Assembly: GCF_049808615.1 (NCBI RefSeq)
Contig: NZ_JBNCAN010000007.1
Coordinates: forward strand, 1 to 64,000
Direction: 5' to 3'
From: Modicisalibacter sp049808615
GTDB lineage: Bacteria; Pseudomonadota; Gammaproteobacteria; Pseudomonadales; Halomonadaceae
Length of the DNA: 64,000 bases
A model generated the notes under the pieces. It had not been told where the DNA came from. It worked only from the letters and a program-made list of their open reading frames with translations, and did no database searches. A program made the position numbers and the translations under genes. How positions within the stretch are numbered: position 1 is the stretch's first letter; each line of letters opens with the position of its first letter. Shown here one piece after another: positions 1 to 9,614 of this stretch.

Positions 1-3000
1 GCATTGGCAGCAACGGTAGCTACACTTTCACGCCGGTCGAGAATTGGAATGACCAGGTGCCGGCGGTGAGTTACACCGTCACCGATGGTGAACTGACAGA
101 TACCGCAGAGCTCAATCTGTCCGTATCCGCGGTGAATGACGCGCCAATCGCCGAAGGCGATGCCGGGACGGGTGATGAAGATACTGTGCTCACCGGCAAC
201 GTTCTCGATAATGACAGCGACGTTGAGAACGATTCACTAAGTGTCAGCGACTTCACCGTCAATGGCGCGACGTATCAGTCAGGCGAAACCGCCGAACTCG
301 AGGGCATCGGCTCGCTGACCATCGGCGATGACGGAAGCTACACCTTCACGCCCGATGCAAACTGGAACGGTCAGGTCCCGGCGGTGAGCTACACCGTCAC
401 CGATGGGGAACTGACCAACACTGCCGAGCTGAACCTGACTGTCACGGCGGTGAATGACGCGCCGGTGGCTCAAGACGATAGCGCCACCGGCAATGAAGAC
501 ACCACTATCACTGGCAACGTGTTAGTCAATGACAGTGACGTTGATGCCAATACTAACTTGTCCGTCAGCGACTTCACCGTCGACGGCAATACCTACCAAG
601 CCGGCGACACTGCTGAACTCGAGGGTATCGGTTCGCTCAGCATTGGCAGCAACGGTAGCTACACTTTCACACCCAACGATAACTGGAACGGCCAGGTGCC
701 GGCGGTCAGCTATACCGTGACCGACGGCGAACTGACGGATACCGCCGAACTCAATCTGGCCGTATCGGCAGTGAACGACGCACCGGTGGCCAAAGGCGAT
801 AGCGCCACCGGCGATGAAGACAATGCGATCACCGGTAATGTGCTGACCAACGATCGCGATGTTGACGCTGGCAGCAATCTGTCCATCAGCAATTTCACGG
901 TGGGCGGTACTTCCTACCAAGCCGGCGAAACCGCCGAATTGGAAGGCATCGGTTCGTTGAGCATCGCCAGCGACGGCAGCTACACCTTCACGCCCAATGA
1001 CAACTGGAACGGGCAGGTGCCTGCGGTGAGTTATACCATCACCGACGGTGAGCTAACGGATACCGCCGAACTCAATCTGGCCGTCACGCCGGTGAATGAT
1101 GCGCCGGTGGCCGAGGATGACGCTGCGACTGGATCAGAAGATGCTGCGCTGACTGGCAATGTGCTGGCCAACGACAGTGACATCGAAGGCGATACACTCG
1201 CGGTCAGCAGTTTCACTATCGATGACACAATCTACCAAGCTGGTGAGACAGCCGAACTCGACGGTATCGGCTCGCTCAGCATTGGCAGCAACGGTAGCTA
1301 CACTTTCACGCCGATCGAGAATTGGAATGGCCAGGTGCCGGCAGTCAGTTACACCGTCACCGATGGTGAACTGACAGATACCGCAGAGCTCAATCTGACC
1401 GTCACGCCGGTGAATGATGCGCCAAGCGCCGAAGGCGATAGTGTTACTGGTGACGAAGACACTGTGGTCACTGGCAACGTGCTGACCAACGATAGCGACG
1501 TCGATGCCGATAGTGACTTGTCCGTCAGCGACTTCACCGTCAATGGCGCGACGTATCAGTCAGGCGAGATTGCCGAACTCGAGGGTGTCGGCTCGTTGAG
1601 CATCGCTGGCGATGGCAGCTACACCTTCACGCCGGTCGAGAACTGGAATGGCCAGGTACCGTCGGTGAGCTACACCGTCACCGACGGGGAGCTCACGGAT
1701 ACTGCTGAGCTGAATCTGGCCGTATCGGCGGTGAATGATGCGCCAGTCGCTGAAGATGATATTGAAACTGGTGCTGAAGATAACGAAATCATCGGCAACG
1801 TGCTGGCTAACGACAGCGACGTTGATACGGACAGCGATGACCTTTCCGTTAGCGGCTTCAGCGTTGAGGGTGTTTCCTACCAAGCCGGCGAGACTGCCGA
1901 ACTTGAGGGCATCGGTTCGTTGAGCATCGCCAGCGACGGGAACTACACCTTTACGCCGCGCGAGAACTGGAACGGGCAGGTGCCGGCGGTGAGCTATACC
2001 GTGACCGATGGAGAGTTGACGGATACCGCTGAACTGAATCTGTCCGTATCGGCAGTGAATGATGCCCCCGTGGCTGAAGCCGATAGTGCCACCGGCGATG
2101 AAGACACCACTATCACTGGCAACGTGTTAGCCAATGACAGTGACGTCGAAGGCAATACACTCGCGGTCAGCAACTTCACCGTCGACGGCACCGTCTACCA
2201 AGCCGGCGAGACCGCCGAATTGGAAGGCATTGGCTCGCTTAGTATTGCTAGCGACGGTAGCTACACCTTCACACCCAACGATAACTGGAACGGCCAGGTG
2301 CCGGCGGTCAGCTACACCGTCACCGACGGTGAGCTGACGGATACCGCCGAGTTGAATCTGACCGTATCCGCAGTGAACGACGCACCGGTTGCCGAAAGCG
2401 ATAGCGCTGTTGGCAACGAAGATACGCCGATCAGTGGAAACGTCCTCGCCAACGACAGAGATGTTGACGCTGATAGCGATCTGTCCGTCAGCGGCTTCAC
2501 CGTCAATGGCGCGACGTATCAGTCAGGCGAAATCGCCCAGCTCGACGGTGTCGGCTCGCTCAGCATCGCCAGCGACGGTAGCTATACCTTCACGCCGGTC
2601 GAGAATTGGAATGGCCAGGTCCCGCCGGTCAGCTATACCGTGACCGACGGCGAACTGACGGATACTGCCGAGTTGAATCTGACCGTATCCGCAGTGAACG
2701 ACGCACCGGTGGCTCAAGGCGACAGCGCCACCGGCGACGAGGACAATGCGATCACCGGCAACGTACTGGCCAACGACAATGACGTCGACGCTGATAGCAA
2801 TCTGTCCATCAGCAATTTCACGGTGGGCGGTACTTCCTACCAAGCCGGCGAAACCGCCGAATTGGAAGGCATCGGTTCGTTGAGCATCGCCAGCGACGGC
2901 AGCTACACCTTCACGCCCAATGGCAACTGGAACGGCCAGGTGCCACCGGTCAGCTACACCGTCACCGACGGTGAACTGACCGACACTGCCGAGTTGAATC

Positions 3001-3990
3001 TGACCGTATCCGCAGTGAACGACGCACCGGTGGCTCAAGGCGACAGCGCCACCGGCGACGAGGACAACGCGATCACCGGCAATGTCTTGGCCAATGACCG
3101 TGACATCGATAGTAATTCGCTCAGTGTCAGTGATTTCAGCATCGGTGGTACGACGTATCAGGCCGGCGAAATTGCTCAGATCGACGGCATCGGTTTGCTG
3201 ACCGTTGGCGGTAATGGCAACTATACCTTTGTTCCTGAGGAGAACTGGAGCGGCCAAGTGCCGGCGGTAAGCTACACCGTCAGCGATGGGGAGCTGAGCG
3301 ATACCGCGACGCTCAAGTTGATGGTCACGCCGGTCAATGACGCGCCTGTTGCGGAGAGTGATGCTGCCAAGCTCTTTGAGGACACATCGCGCAGCGGCAA
3401 CGTGCTGACCAATGATAGTGATATCGATAGCGCTGTGCTCAACGTCAGCGATTTCACGGTGGGTGGCACGACTTACCAGGCTGGTGATACCGCCGAGCTG
3501 GAGGGCGTCGGTTCGCTCGTGATCAATGGCAATGGTCACTATCACTTTACGCCCAATGCCAACTGGAATGGCAAGGTGCCACCGGTCAGCTACACCGTCA
3601 CCGATGGGGAGCTCACGGATACCGCCGAGCTGAATTTGACCGTTACCCCGGTGAACGACGCGCCCGTTGCTCAAGACGATAGCGCCACCGGCGACGAGGA
3701 CAACGCGATCACCGGCAATGTCTTGGCCAATGACCGTGACATCGATAGTAATTCGCTCAGTGTCAGTGACTTCAGCGTCGGTGGTACGACGTATCAGGCC
3801 GGCAAAACCGCTCAGATCGACGGCATCGGCTCACTTACCATCGGTGGCGACGGCAGCTACACCTTTACGCCCGATGCAAACTGGAACGGTCAGGTCCCGA
3901 CGGTGAGCTACACCGTCAGCGATGGCTCACTCGTCGATACCGCCATACTCGATCTGGCCGTCACACCGGTCAACGATGCCCCGATGGCCG
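1..3990 (+). repeat. Tandem ~300-bp repeats within the adhesin gene
   Basis: Thirteen in-frame units of about 295-305 bases, the first cut by the window edge, each encode one extracellular Ig/cadherin-like domain. Units differ mainly in the first third (DxD-rich segment). Some pairs share long near-identical tracts: 873-999 matches 2796-2922, and ~3050-3165 closely matches ~3690-3800. This suggests recent duplication or gene conversion. The exact copy number could be affected by assembly collapse. Confidence 0.9.
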
Positions 3991-6698
3991 TCGACGACAC
4001 GAATGGCGTTTCCTTCGGCGATAGCGTCTCAAGGAGCGATAGTGATGGCGTCTTGAGCAACGACAACGATCTGGAGGGTAACGCCATAGGTGTCATCCGG
4101 ATCGAAGGTACCAACGTTGCGCAAAGCGGAAGCGCGAGTGTCGTCGGCCGGTACGGTACGTTGGAAATCGATTCGCTAGGAGGTTATACATACGCCTCGA
4201 ACTTGGGCACGCCGGTACTCTACGGGTTTGAAACCGGCGATGATCGCCTGGGCCGGAGCGAACTCAATCTGCTCGAGAGCTTCGCACTCAGTGATGATGC
4301 GCAGCAGCGCGTGGCGTCGACGAGCAACGGCGCAGGCGTCGCTGGCAGTAATGGCCGCTTGGTGCCGGATCAGATCAACGACAATGGCGAGGTCCTGATT
4401 GCGGATCTCGGGACGTCAGTCAGCAACGCTTCCTTCGGTGTCTCCAAGCTGTTCAACGAGGAACAAGGGAGCGAGGCGGGCAAATGGTATGCCTACGATA
4501 ACCAGGGCAAGCTGGTAGGCTCTGGAGTGATCGATGCCACGACGGTCGACTATGGTCCGGAGAGTAACAATAGTGGTCGCGTCACAATCGACAATATCGA
4601 AGGCGGCTTCCGCTACCTGGCCTTCGAAAGCTTCCCCTATAAGGACACGGCATCGACTCAGGATGGTGGCGATTTCTTCGTCACCGATGTCCGTGTTCAG
4701 GACGCGTTCGACTATACCATCGCTGATGAGGCGGGCGCCGAGGCGAGTGCTACTTTGACGATCGATGCCGAGGCGTCGTTCATCGACTATCGGCCTCCTG
4801 CGGAGAGCATCGATCCCCCCGAGGCTAGTATTACCATTGAGACGCCTCTGTTCGGTGACGACAACCTGCTAAGCAACAGCGAAGCGCGCCAGGCCATCAC
4901 GTTACGGGGTAGCGTCGGTGGTGATGCCGAGGCGAACGATCAGGTGGTGGTGAAGATCGGCGGCATCGATTACACCACGAGCGTGACCGATGCCTTGACC
5001 TGGAGCGTCACTGTTCCTGCCAGCGCAGCGGTGCTGCTCGAAACCGGCCAGGTTAGCGCCAGCGTCAGCGGTGAGGACGTCTGGGGTCAACCGTTCAGTG
5101 CGGTCGACAGCGTCGACTACCAAGTGGCCGATCCCGGCACTCTATCCGTGGGCAACAATGCCGATAACGAGATTGCGCTGGGCAGCGGCGACGACGTTCA
5201 CGTCGGTGACAAGGGCGGCAAGGTCACGTTGATCGACCCGGCCAAGAACTACAACATCTCCTTGATGGTCGACGTGTCGGCCAGCATGAACGCCGCTTCC
5301 GGTACCGCGGGTCTGACGCGCCTGGAATTGACCAAGCAAGCCTTGCAGAACCTGGCCGAGCAGCTCGAAGCGCACGAAGGAACGGTCAATGTGCAGTTGG
5401 TGACGTTCTCCGATAAGGGCAGCACCAAGGTCAACATTCAGGATATCGATAGCGACAGCGCTAGACGTCTGGAGAAGGCCATCGATAAGCTTGCGGCAGG
5501 GGGAGGCACCAATTATCAGGCGGCCTTTATCAAGGCACAGGAGTGGTTCAACGATCAGAGTGCTCAGGGTGCCTCACAGGAAGCCGGCTTCCAGAATCTG
5601 TCCTACTTCCTGACCGATGGCGATCCTACTTATTACTTCGATTCAAAAGGAAAGGTGACTGGACCGGGCAACAGCACGAACTACGATGTTTTGAAAGCAT
5701 CTGTAGATGCCTTCGAATCGCTAAGCACTGTCAGTCAGGTCAATGCCGTGGGGATCGGCAGCAATATCTCCGAGCAGTATCTGCGCTTCTTCGACAACTC
5801 AAGCGTTGCTGGCGAGGGCACTGAGCGAGTCGTCGCAGGGTATTTTCTTGGCATTCCTTATTCCCGGCCTGTATCCGGCCCTGTCGGTCAGGTGGAGATC
5901 GCCAATAACGCCGACGATCTACGGGCGGCGCTGGAGGGCAGTTCGCAGTTCGAGGAACTGGCAGAGCTGGGCGATGACGTGGTGGCCGGTGGCGCAGGCA
6001 ACGACATCCTCTTCGGCGATACGCTCAACACGGATCAACTGGCCTGGACCAATGCCAATACTGGGGACGTGTTTACCGCCGGCAGCCATGATGGCCTGGG
6101 CTATCAGGGACTAAGTGAGTATCTGCGCTGGTCTTTAAACGGAGGAGAGGCGCCCAGTGATGCGCAAATGTCATCCTATGTTCGCGACAATGTCGAGAGT
6201 CTGATTGGGGACGGACGCGGCAATAGTGGCGATGATTGGCTCGATGGTGGCAGAGGCGATGACATTCTCGTGGGCGGCAATGGTAACGATACGCTAATTG
6301 GCGGTGCTGGTGATGATCTTCTTTACGGTGGGGTTGGCGCGGACGTCTTTGCCTGGTCATTCGGCGATCAGTCCAGTGAACAGTCGCCAGCGCGGGATGT
6401 GGTAAAGGATTTTACTCTCGACCCGGTCAATGGCTATCGCGCCGAGGGAGAAGGCGACCGTTTGGAATTGGCGGAACTATTGCAGGATGAGAGTGGCGAC
6501 ACTATTGACAATTACATCTCTGCCAAGGAGGAGGCTGGGAGCACGGTGCTGTTCATCAGCTCGAATGGTCAGCTAGGCAACGATGGGGCTGGCGCCGATC
6601 AGACAATCGTTCTCGAAGGGGTCAGCATGGCGGATCAAAGCTCATCGGACTTCATCAAGTCGCTGATCGATAACCAGCAGCTGCATATCGATCAGTAA
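1..6698 (+). CDS. lapA: Giant LapA-type RTX adhesin, 5' end outside window
   Basis: The frame is open from base 3, so the gene starts upstream; only the last ~2,230 residues are seen. Nucleotides 3-3990 encode 13 tandem ~100-residue cadherin/Big-like repeats, each carrying VNDAPVA, GNVL, NWNGQVP and SYTVTDGEL. Then come a divergent repeat (to ~4200), an Ig-like domain (~4830-5135), a von Willebrand A domain (~5245-5930) with MIDAS DVSAS, and RTX calcium repeats (~5965-6025, 6227-6333; GGNGNDTLIGG type). A type I secretion tail is expected at the C-terminus. Such adhesins are held at the surface by an N-terminal plug and cut free by LapG. lapD and lapG lie convergently next door. The secretion genes and the LapG cleavage site are not in view. 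The symbol is by analogy. Confidence 0.9.
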   Translation, partial: IGSNGSYTFTPVENWNDQVPAVSYTVTDGELTDTAELNLSVSAVNDAPIAEGDAGTGDEDTVLTGNVLDNDSDVENDSLSVSDFTVNGATYQSGETAELEGIGSLTIGDDGSYTFTPDANWNGQVPAVSYTVTDGELTNTAELNLTVTAVNDAPVAQDDSATGNEDTTITGNVLVNDSDVDANTNLSVSDFTVDGNTYQAGDTAELEGIGSLSIGSNGSYTFTPNDNWNGQVPAVSYTVTDGELTDTAELNLAVSAVNDAPVAKGDSATGDEDNAITGNVLTNDRDVDAGSNLSISNFTVGGTSYQAGETAELEGIGSLSIASDGSYTFTPNDNWNGQVPAVSYTITDGELTDTAELNLAVTPVNDAPVAEDDAATGSEDAALTGNVLANDSDIEGDTLAVSSFTIDDTIYQAGETAELDGIGSLSIGSNGSYTFTPIENWNGQVPAVSYTVTDGELTDTAELNLTVTPVNDAPSAEGDSVTGDEDTVVTGNVLTNDSDVDADSDLSVSDFTVNGATYQSGEIAELEGVGSLSIAGDGSYTFTPVENWNGQVPSVSYTVTDGELTDTAELNLAVSAVNDAPVAEDDIETGAEDNEIIGNVLANDSDVDTDSDDLSVSGFSVEGVSYQAGETAELEGIGSLSIASDGNYTFTPRENWNGQVPAVSYTVTDGELTDTAELNLSVSAVNDAPVAEADSATGDEDTTITGNVLANDSDVEGNTLAVSNFTVDGTVYQAGETAELEGIGSLSIASDGSYTFTPNDNWNGQVPAVSYTVTDGELTDTAELNLTVSAVNDAPVAESDSAVGNEDTPISGNVLANDRDVDADSDLSVSGFTVNGATYQSGEIAQLDGVGSLSIASDGSYTFTPVENWNGQVPPVSYTVTDGELTDTAELNLTVSAVNDAPVAQGDSATGDEDNAITGNVLANDNDVDADSNLSISNFTVGGTSYQAGETAELEGIGSLSIASDGSYTFTPNGNWNGQVPPVSYTVTDGELTDTAELNLTVSAVNDAPVAQGDSATGDEDNAITGNVLANDRDIDSNSLSVSDFSIGGTTYQAGEIAQIDGIGLLTVGGNGNYTFVPEENWSGQVPAVSYTVSDGELSDTATLKLMVTPVNDAPVAESDAAKLFEDTSRSGNVLTNDSDIDSAVLNVSDFTVGGTTYQAGDTAELEGVGSLVINGNGHYHFTPNANWNGKVPPVSYTVTDGELTDTAELNLTVTPVNDAPVAQDDSATGDEDNAITGNVLANDRDIDSNSLSVSDFSVGGTTYQAGKTAQIDGIGSLTIGGDGSYTFTPDANWNGQVPTVSYTVSDGSLVDTAILDLAVTPVNDAPMAVDDTNGVSFGDSVSRSDSDGVLSNDNDLEGNAIGVIRIEGTNVAQSGSASVVGRYGTLEIDSLGGYTYASNLGTPVLYGFETGDDRLGRSELNLLESFALSDDAQQRVASTSNGAGVAGSNGRLVPDQINDNGEVLIADLGTSVSNASFGVSKLFNEEQGSEAGKWYAYDNQGKLVGSGVIDATTVDYGPESNNSGRVTIDNIEGGFRYLAFESFPYKDTASTQDGGDFFVTDVRVQDAFDYTIADEAGAEASATLTIDAEASFIDYRPPAESIDPPEASITIETPLFGDDNLLSNSEARQAITLRGSVGGDAEANDQVVVKIGGIDYTTSVTDALTWSVTVPASAAVLLETGQVSASVSGEDVWGQPFSAVDSVDYQVADPGTLSVGNNADNEIALGSGDDVHVGDKGGKVTLIDPAKNYNISLMVDVSASMNAASGTAGLTRLELTKQALQNLAEQLEAHEGTVNVQLVTFSDKGSTKVNIQDIDSDSARRLEKAIDKLAAGGGTNYQAAFIKAQEWFNDQSAQGASQEAGFQNLSYFLTDGDPTYYFDSKGKVTGPGNSTNYDVLKASVDAFESLSTVSQVNAVGIGSNISEQYLRFFDNSSVAGEGTERVVAGYFLGIPYSRPVSGPVGQVEIANNADDLRAALEGSSQFEELAELGDDVVAGGAGNDILFGDTLNTDQLAWTNANTGDVFTAGSHDGLGYQGLSEYLRWSLNGGEAPSDAQMSSYVRDNVESLIGDGRGNSGDDWLDGGRGDDILVGGNGNDTLIGGAGDDLLYGGVGADVFAWSFGDQSSEQSPARDVVKDFTLDPVNGYRAEGEGDRLELAELLQDESGDTIDNYISAKEEAGSTVLFISSNGQLGNDGAGADQTIVLEGVSMADQSSSDFIKSLIDNQQLHIDQ

Positions 6699-6720
6699 GC
6701 GAGTGTAGAACGCCAAGGAA

Positions 6721-6750
6721 CACCTTGCCCGGCGACGCCGGGCAGAGGTG
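6721..6750. terminator. Hairpin between convergent lapA and lapD
   Basis: The stem TGCCCGGC/GCCGGGCA has a GAC loop and is extended by CACCT/AGGTG across a one-base bulge. It lies between the adhesin stop and the lapD stop. Neither side has a long T-run, so it is a plausible but not classical bidirectional terminator. Confidence 0.55.
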
Positions 6751-6755
6751 CTTGT

Positions 6756-8681
6756 CTAGTCTTTGACCAGATCCAGGTAATGTCGAACCCCTGGACCGGT
6801 CACTCCGTCGAAACCTAGCGCGAATAGGCAATCCCGCTCCGCGTCGCAGATGATGCCTTGACCAATGATCTCTATGCCAATGGAATGGCAAAGAGTGACG
6901 ATACCGCTCAGGAAAGGATGGGTGTGTTGCTGAAGATGAATGTCTCGCACCAGCCATGTATCGATCTTGATATAGGACAACCCAAGACCCTGCAGGTCGG
7001 TGAGTTTGGCGAATTCGGGGCCGGCACGCTCCAGTCCTATCCTGCACCCAAAGGCGCGCAGCTCCAGTGCTAGCGGGCGGAAGATATCCATGTGTTGGAC
7101 GGCTATCGATTCGGGTACTTCAATCCGTAGTTGCTTGGCCTCTTCGGGGCGACTGTTCAGGTATTGGCGCAATATCGCCGTAAAACGACTGTCGAAGATC
7201 GCATCCCGGGACAGGCCGATGCTTAAGGGCTTGCCTTTCTGGGCAATCGTTTCGAGGGCCGTGTCGACGATGGCCAGATCGAAATCGCAGCTCAACCCGA
7301 CCCGCGACAGCCAAGGCAGGAAGACACCCCCCGCTTGCCATTCACCTTCCAGTTTGAGCTGCGCCGGTGACTCGTAATGCATCAGTCTGCTGAATTGATC
7401 GAGCACTGGATGGCGCGCCAGTTGAATCCCGTCGAGTCGTTTGGCTTGAATCAAGGCATGACGCCATTCCTTATGGGTGTTATAGAGCGGCTGTTGCGTA
7501 TCGAGATTGACAACCTCGATGCAGTTACCGCCTCTCGTTTCCGCCGTGGCTAGAGCGCCGTCGAGTGCGCTGAACAATTCGCGCCGATCGTCTCCGCGAG
7601 CATAGCCTATGAGTGATATCGGCAGTGTGATATCAATCCGGGCTTCCTCGAGATGCGCGTGCAATTCCTTTTCCAGGCGCTGCCGCAGTTGCTGGGTGTC
7701 ATCGCAACCTGGCAGCAGAATGGCGAAATCACTGCCATTTAGGCGTCCTACCTGGCCTTGATCGTAATGCGATGCCGTGTCGACGAGCATGTTCGCGAAG
7801 TGAGCCAGCAGTTGATTCGTGGCTCTGTACCCTAGACGCTTATTGAGTTCTGCAAGATTGAGCAACCGTACCAGAACGATGTGCCCCCTGGCGGCATCGC
7901 TATCATCATTCAACAGAGTATCGACCCGCTTGACGAATATATCGCGCTTGATGACACCGGTGATGTCGTCCTGCTGCAACTTCTGGCGTAGGTGATCGAG
8001 GGTCTGGCTTTCCTGATTGAACAGCGTGCTCATGGTCATGGAAAGATGATTCATGGCTGTCACCACCTCGCGAAGCTCACGGGTTCGGGGTTGCTCTTCG
8101 CAAACGCTGAAGTGATGTTGACCAATGTTTCGTGCCTGGGTGATCACGGACTGCAAAGGGCGTCTTATCGTACGTACGATCCACCAGGCAAGACCGGTAC
8201 TGATCAGTGCTGCAATGGCAAACCAGCTCAACAGATCGATGACGGTTTGCCACAGCAGCCGGTAGGCATAGCCAGGGTGGCTCTCGACGATGATCGTTGC
8301 GTATTGCTGCCAGCCGTTCTGGATGACTGCCTTGCCCGCCGGAATGGAGAAGTCCACCCAGTCCGCGAACCACGCTGGTACGTCGGCAATGGCCGCGTCA
8401 CTCACGCGACGTAGCAGGGTCTCTCCTTCAGGAGTGACCAGCTCGACACGACGGTAATGGCCGGTGTCGAATTGGGCGGCAATCAGTAGCTCGACGACGA
8501 CCGGGTCCTTGTCGAGCTGGCTCAAGGAAAGTGCCAGAGCGTTGGCATTGTCGGCATTCTTGATACGCAGTTCCTGTTCGAAATATTGTGTGCTGGTCAT
8601 CATGCTGATGAACAGGCTGCCGCCTAACGAAATGACCAATACTGCGAGAATGGTCAGCCACAACTGTTTTATCAGTGACAT
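6756..8681 (-). CDS. lapD: LapD-like c-di-GMP receptor (degenerate GGDEF/EAL)
   Basis: Inner-membrane protein expected to bind cytoplasmic c-di-GMP and hold the periplasmic protease LapG, keeping the adhesin on the surface. About 641 residues: TM helix (~5-27), periplasmic LapD/MoxY-type domain (~28-150), second TM (~150-170), HAMP (~170-225), then GGDEF-like and EAL-like domains. Both enzymatic signatures are decayed: the GGDEF site reads NGSDF, and the EAL and DDFG motifs are not recognisable (LERAG where DDFG is expected). This is typical of a receptor rather than an enzyme. The ATG at 8681 is preferred over a TTG one codon upstream. It lies 52 bases after lapG in the same direction and converges on the adhesin. 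Confidence 0.88.
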   Translation of the reverse strand: MSLIKQLWLTILAVLVISLGGSLFISMMTSTQYFEQELRIKNADNANALALSLSQLDKDPVVVELLIAAQFDTGHYRRVELVTPEGETLLRRVSDAAIADVPAWFADWVDFSIPAGKAVIQNGWQQYATIIVESHPGYAYRLLWQTVIDLLSWFAIAALISTGLAWWIVRTIRRPLQSVITQARNIGQHHFSVCEEQPRTRELREVVTAMNHLSMTMSTLFNQESQTLDHLRQKLQQDDITGVIKRDIFVKRVDTLLNDDSDAARGHIVLVRLLNLAELNKRLGYRATNQLLAHFANMLVDTASHYDQGQVGRLNGSDFAILLPGCDDTQQLRQRLEKELHAHLEEARIDITLPISLIGYARGDDRRELFSALDGALATAETRGGNCIEVVNLDTQQPLYNTHKEWRHALIQAKRLDGIQLARHPVLDQFSRLMHYESPAQLKLEGEWQAGGVFLPWLSRVGLSCDFDLAIVDTALETIAQKGKPLSIGLSRDAIFDSRFTAILRQYLNSRPEEAKQLRIEVPESIAVQHMDIFRPLALELRAFGCRIGLERAGPEFAKLTDLQGLGLSYIKIDTWLVRDIHLQQHTHPFLSGIVTLCHSIGIEIIGQGIICDAERDCLFALGFDGVTGPGVRHYLDLVKD

Positions 8682-8733
8682 CAATGGGCTCTCTCGTTGT
8701 GCCAGGTTCGAATGTCAGGTCGTGTTTTGTCGT

Positions 8734-9432
8734 TCATAGAGTTCCTTCCTTTGACATGCGCTGAAGCACCTCGCGCCAGCGCGACAGCCGCTGAGTGGGA
8801 TCGGCTAACGAAGGCGAGCCTCCACCGGTCCAGAGGCCGTCGCTATTGAAGCTGAAGACAGGGCTGAGATCGCTGCGCTGGCTGGCGGGGAGGATGGTCG
8901 GCAGCAGGTTGTCGAGCACCTGTGGTTCATCGCTGGGCGTCGCGTAATACCCAAGCACCATGTGGGCTTGAGACAGATCACTACGACCGACACGAGCGCG
9001 TACATAGATCATGCGCAGATGGCGTCCGGGGATACCTAACCGCTTGAGTGTCTGGTATTTGGCGATGGCATAATCCTCACAATCGCCAGCGCCCTTGGCC
9101 AGGGTCTCCAGAGGTGTCGCCCAGAAGTCTTCCTTGCCCCAGATCTGGATATCGTCGATCCAGCGCACGCGCTGATTGAAGAAGTCATTGACCCCTTTGA
9201 GTCGGTCGGCCGTGCTACGATCTTTCAGGTCGCGCAGTAATCCAAGCCAGGCATCGAGCGCCACGTCGCCGTCACGACCGTAGCGTTCGATCATCAAGGT
9301 GCGCATCCGCTCGATATCCATGGACCCATTCGCCAGCCCATCCACGCCGCTTGCCAGTGCCAGCAGAGTGGCACCGGCGCTGCGCAAAAATCGGCGACGG
9401 GTGAAGGTGTTGCCGTGCGAAGGCGGAGGCAT
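8734..9432 (-). CDS. lapG: LapG-like periplasmic cysteine protease
   Basis: Bacterial transglutaminase-like cysteine protease that, in the Lap system, cuts the N-terminus of the adhesin and releases it when c-di-GMP is low. 232 residues. The Cys/His/Asp triad fits AGDCEDYA (~125-132), QAHMVLGYY (~178-186) and VLDNLL. The N-terminus carries TRRRFLR followed by a hydrophobic stretch (GATLLALASG), which fits a twin-arginine (Tat) export signal. It is the first gene of the lapG-lapD pair. The Shine-Dalgarno site is weak, but no better start precedes the signal. Function is by family and context. Confidence 0.88.
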   Translation of the reverse strand: MPPPSHGNTFTRRRFLRSAGATLLALASGVDGLANGSMDIERMRTLMIERYGRDGDVALDAWLGLLRDLKDRSTADRLKGVNDFFNQRVRWIDDIQIWGKEDFWATPLETLAKGAGDCEDYAIAKYQTLKRLGIPGRHLRMIYVRARVGRSDLSQAHMVLGYYATPSDEPQVLDNLLPTILPASQRSDLSPVFSFNSDGLWTGGGSPSLADPTQRLSRWREVLQRMSKEGTL

Positions 9433-9614
9433 GAACAGGCGGTACCCTCACAGAGGAAACGAAAAATGATGTCGATCATACGTCCGGAGAGTGAGTCTCG
9501 AAGGGCTTAGAAGAGGGGGTAATGATGCCTATTTCGTATGCTGGAAAACGTTGTGAGGTGTTAACGGTGGAGGGCAGGCACTCAAGAGCAGGTATTCAAG
9601 GAAAGCACCGGTCC

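Noticed and set aside
2523..3674. 383-codon antisense frame in the adhesin repeats
   Set aside because: Its sequence repeats with the adhesin unit and has no known features; it is a shadow of the repeats.
1..3990. Direct repeats considered as a CRISPR array
   Set aside because: The units are ~300 bases, in frame and protein-coding; there are no short palindromic repeats with unique spacers.
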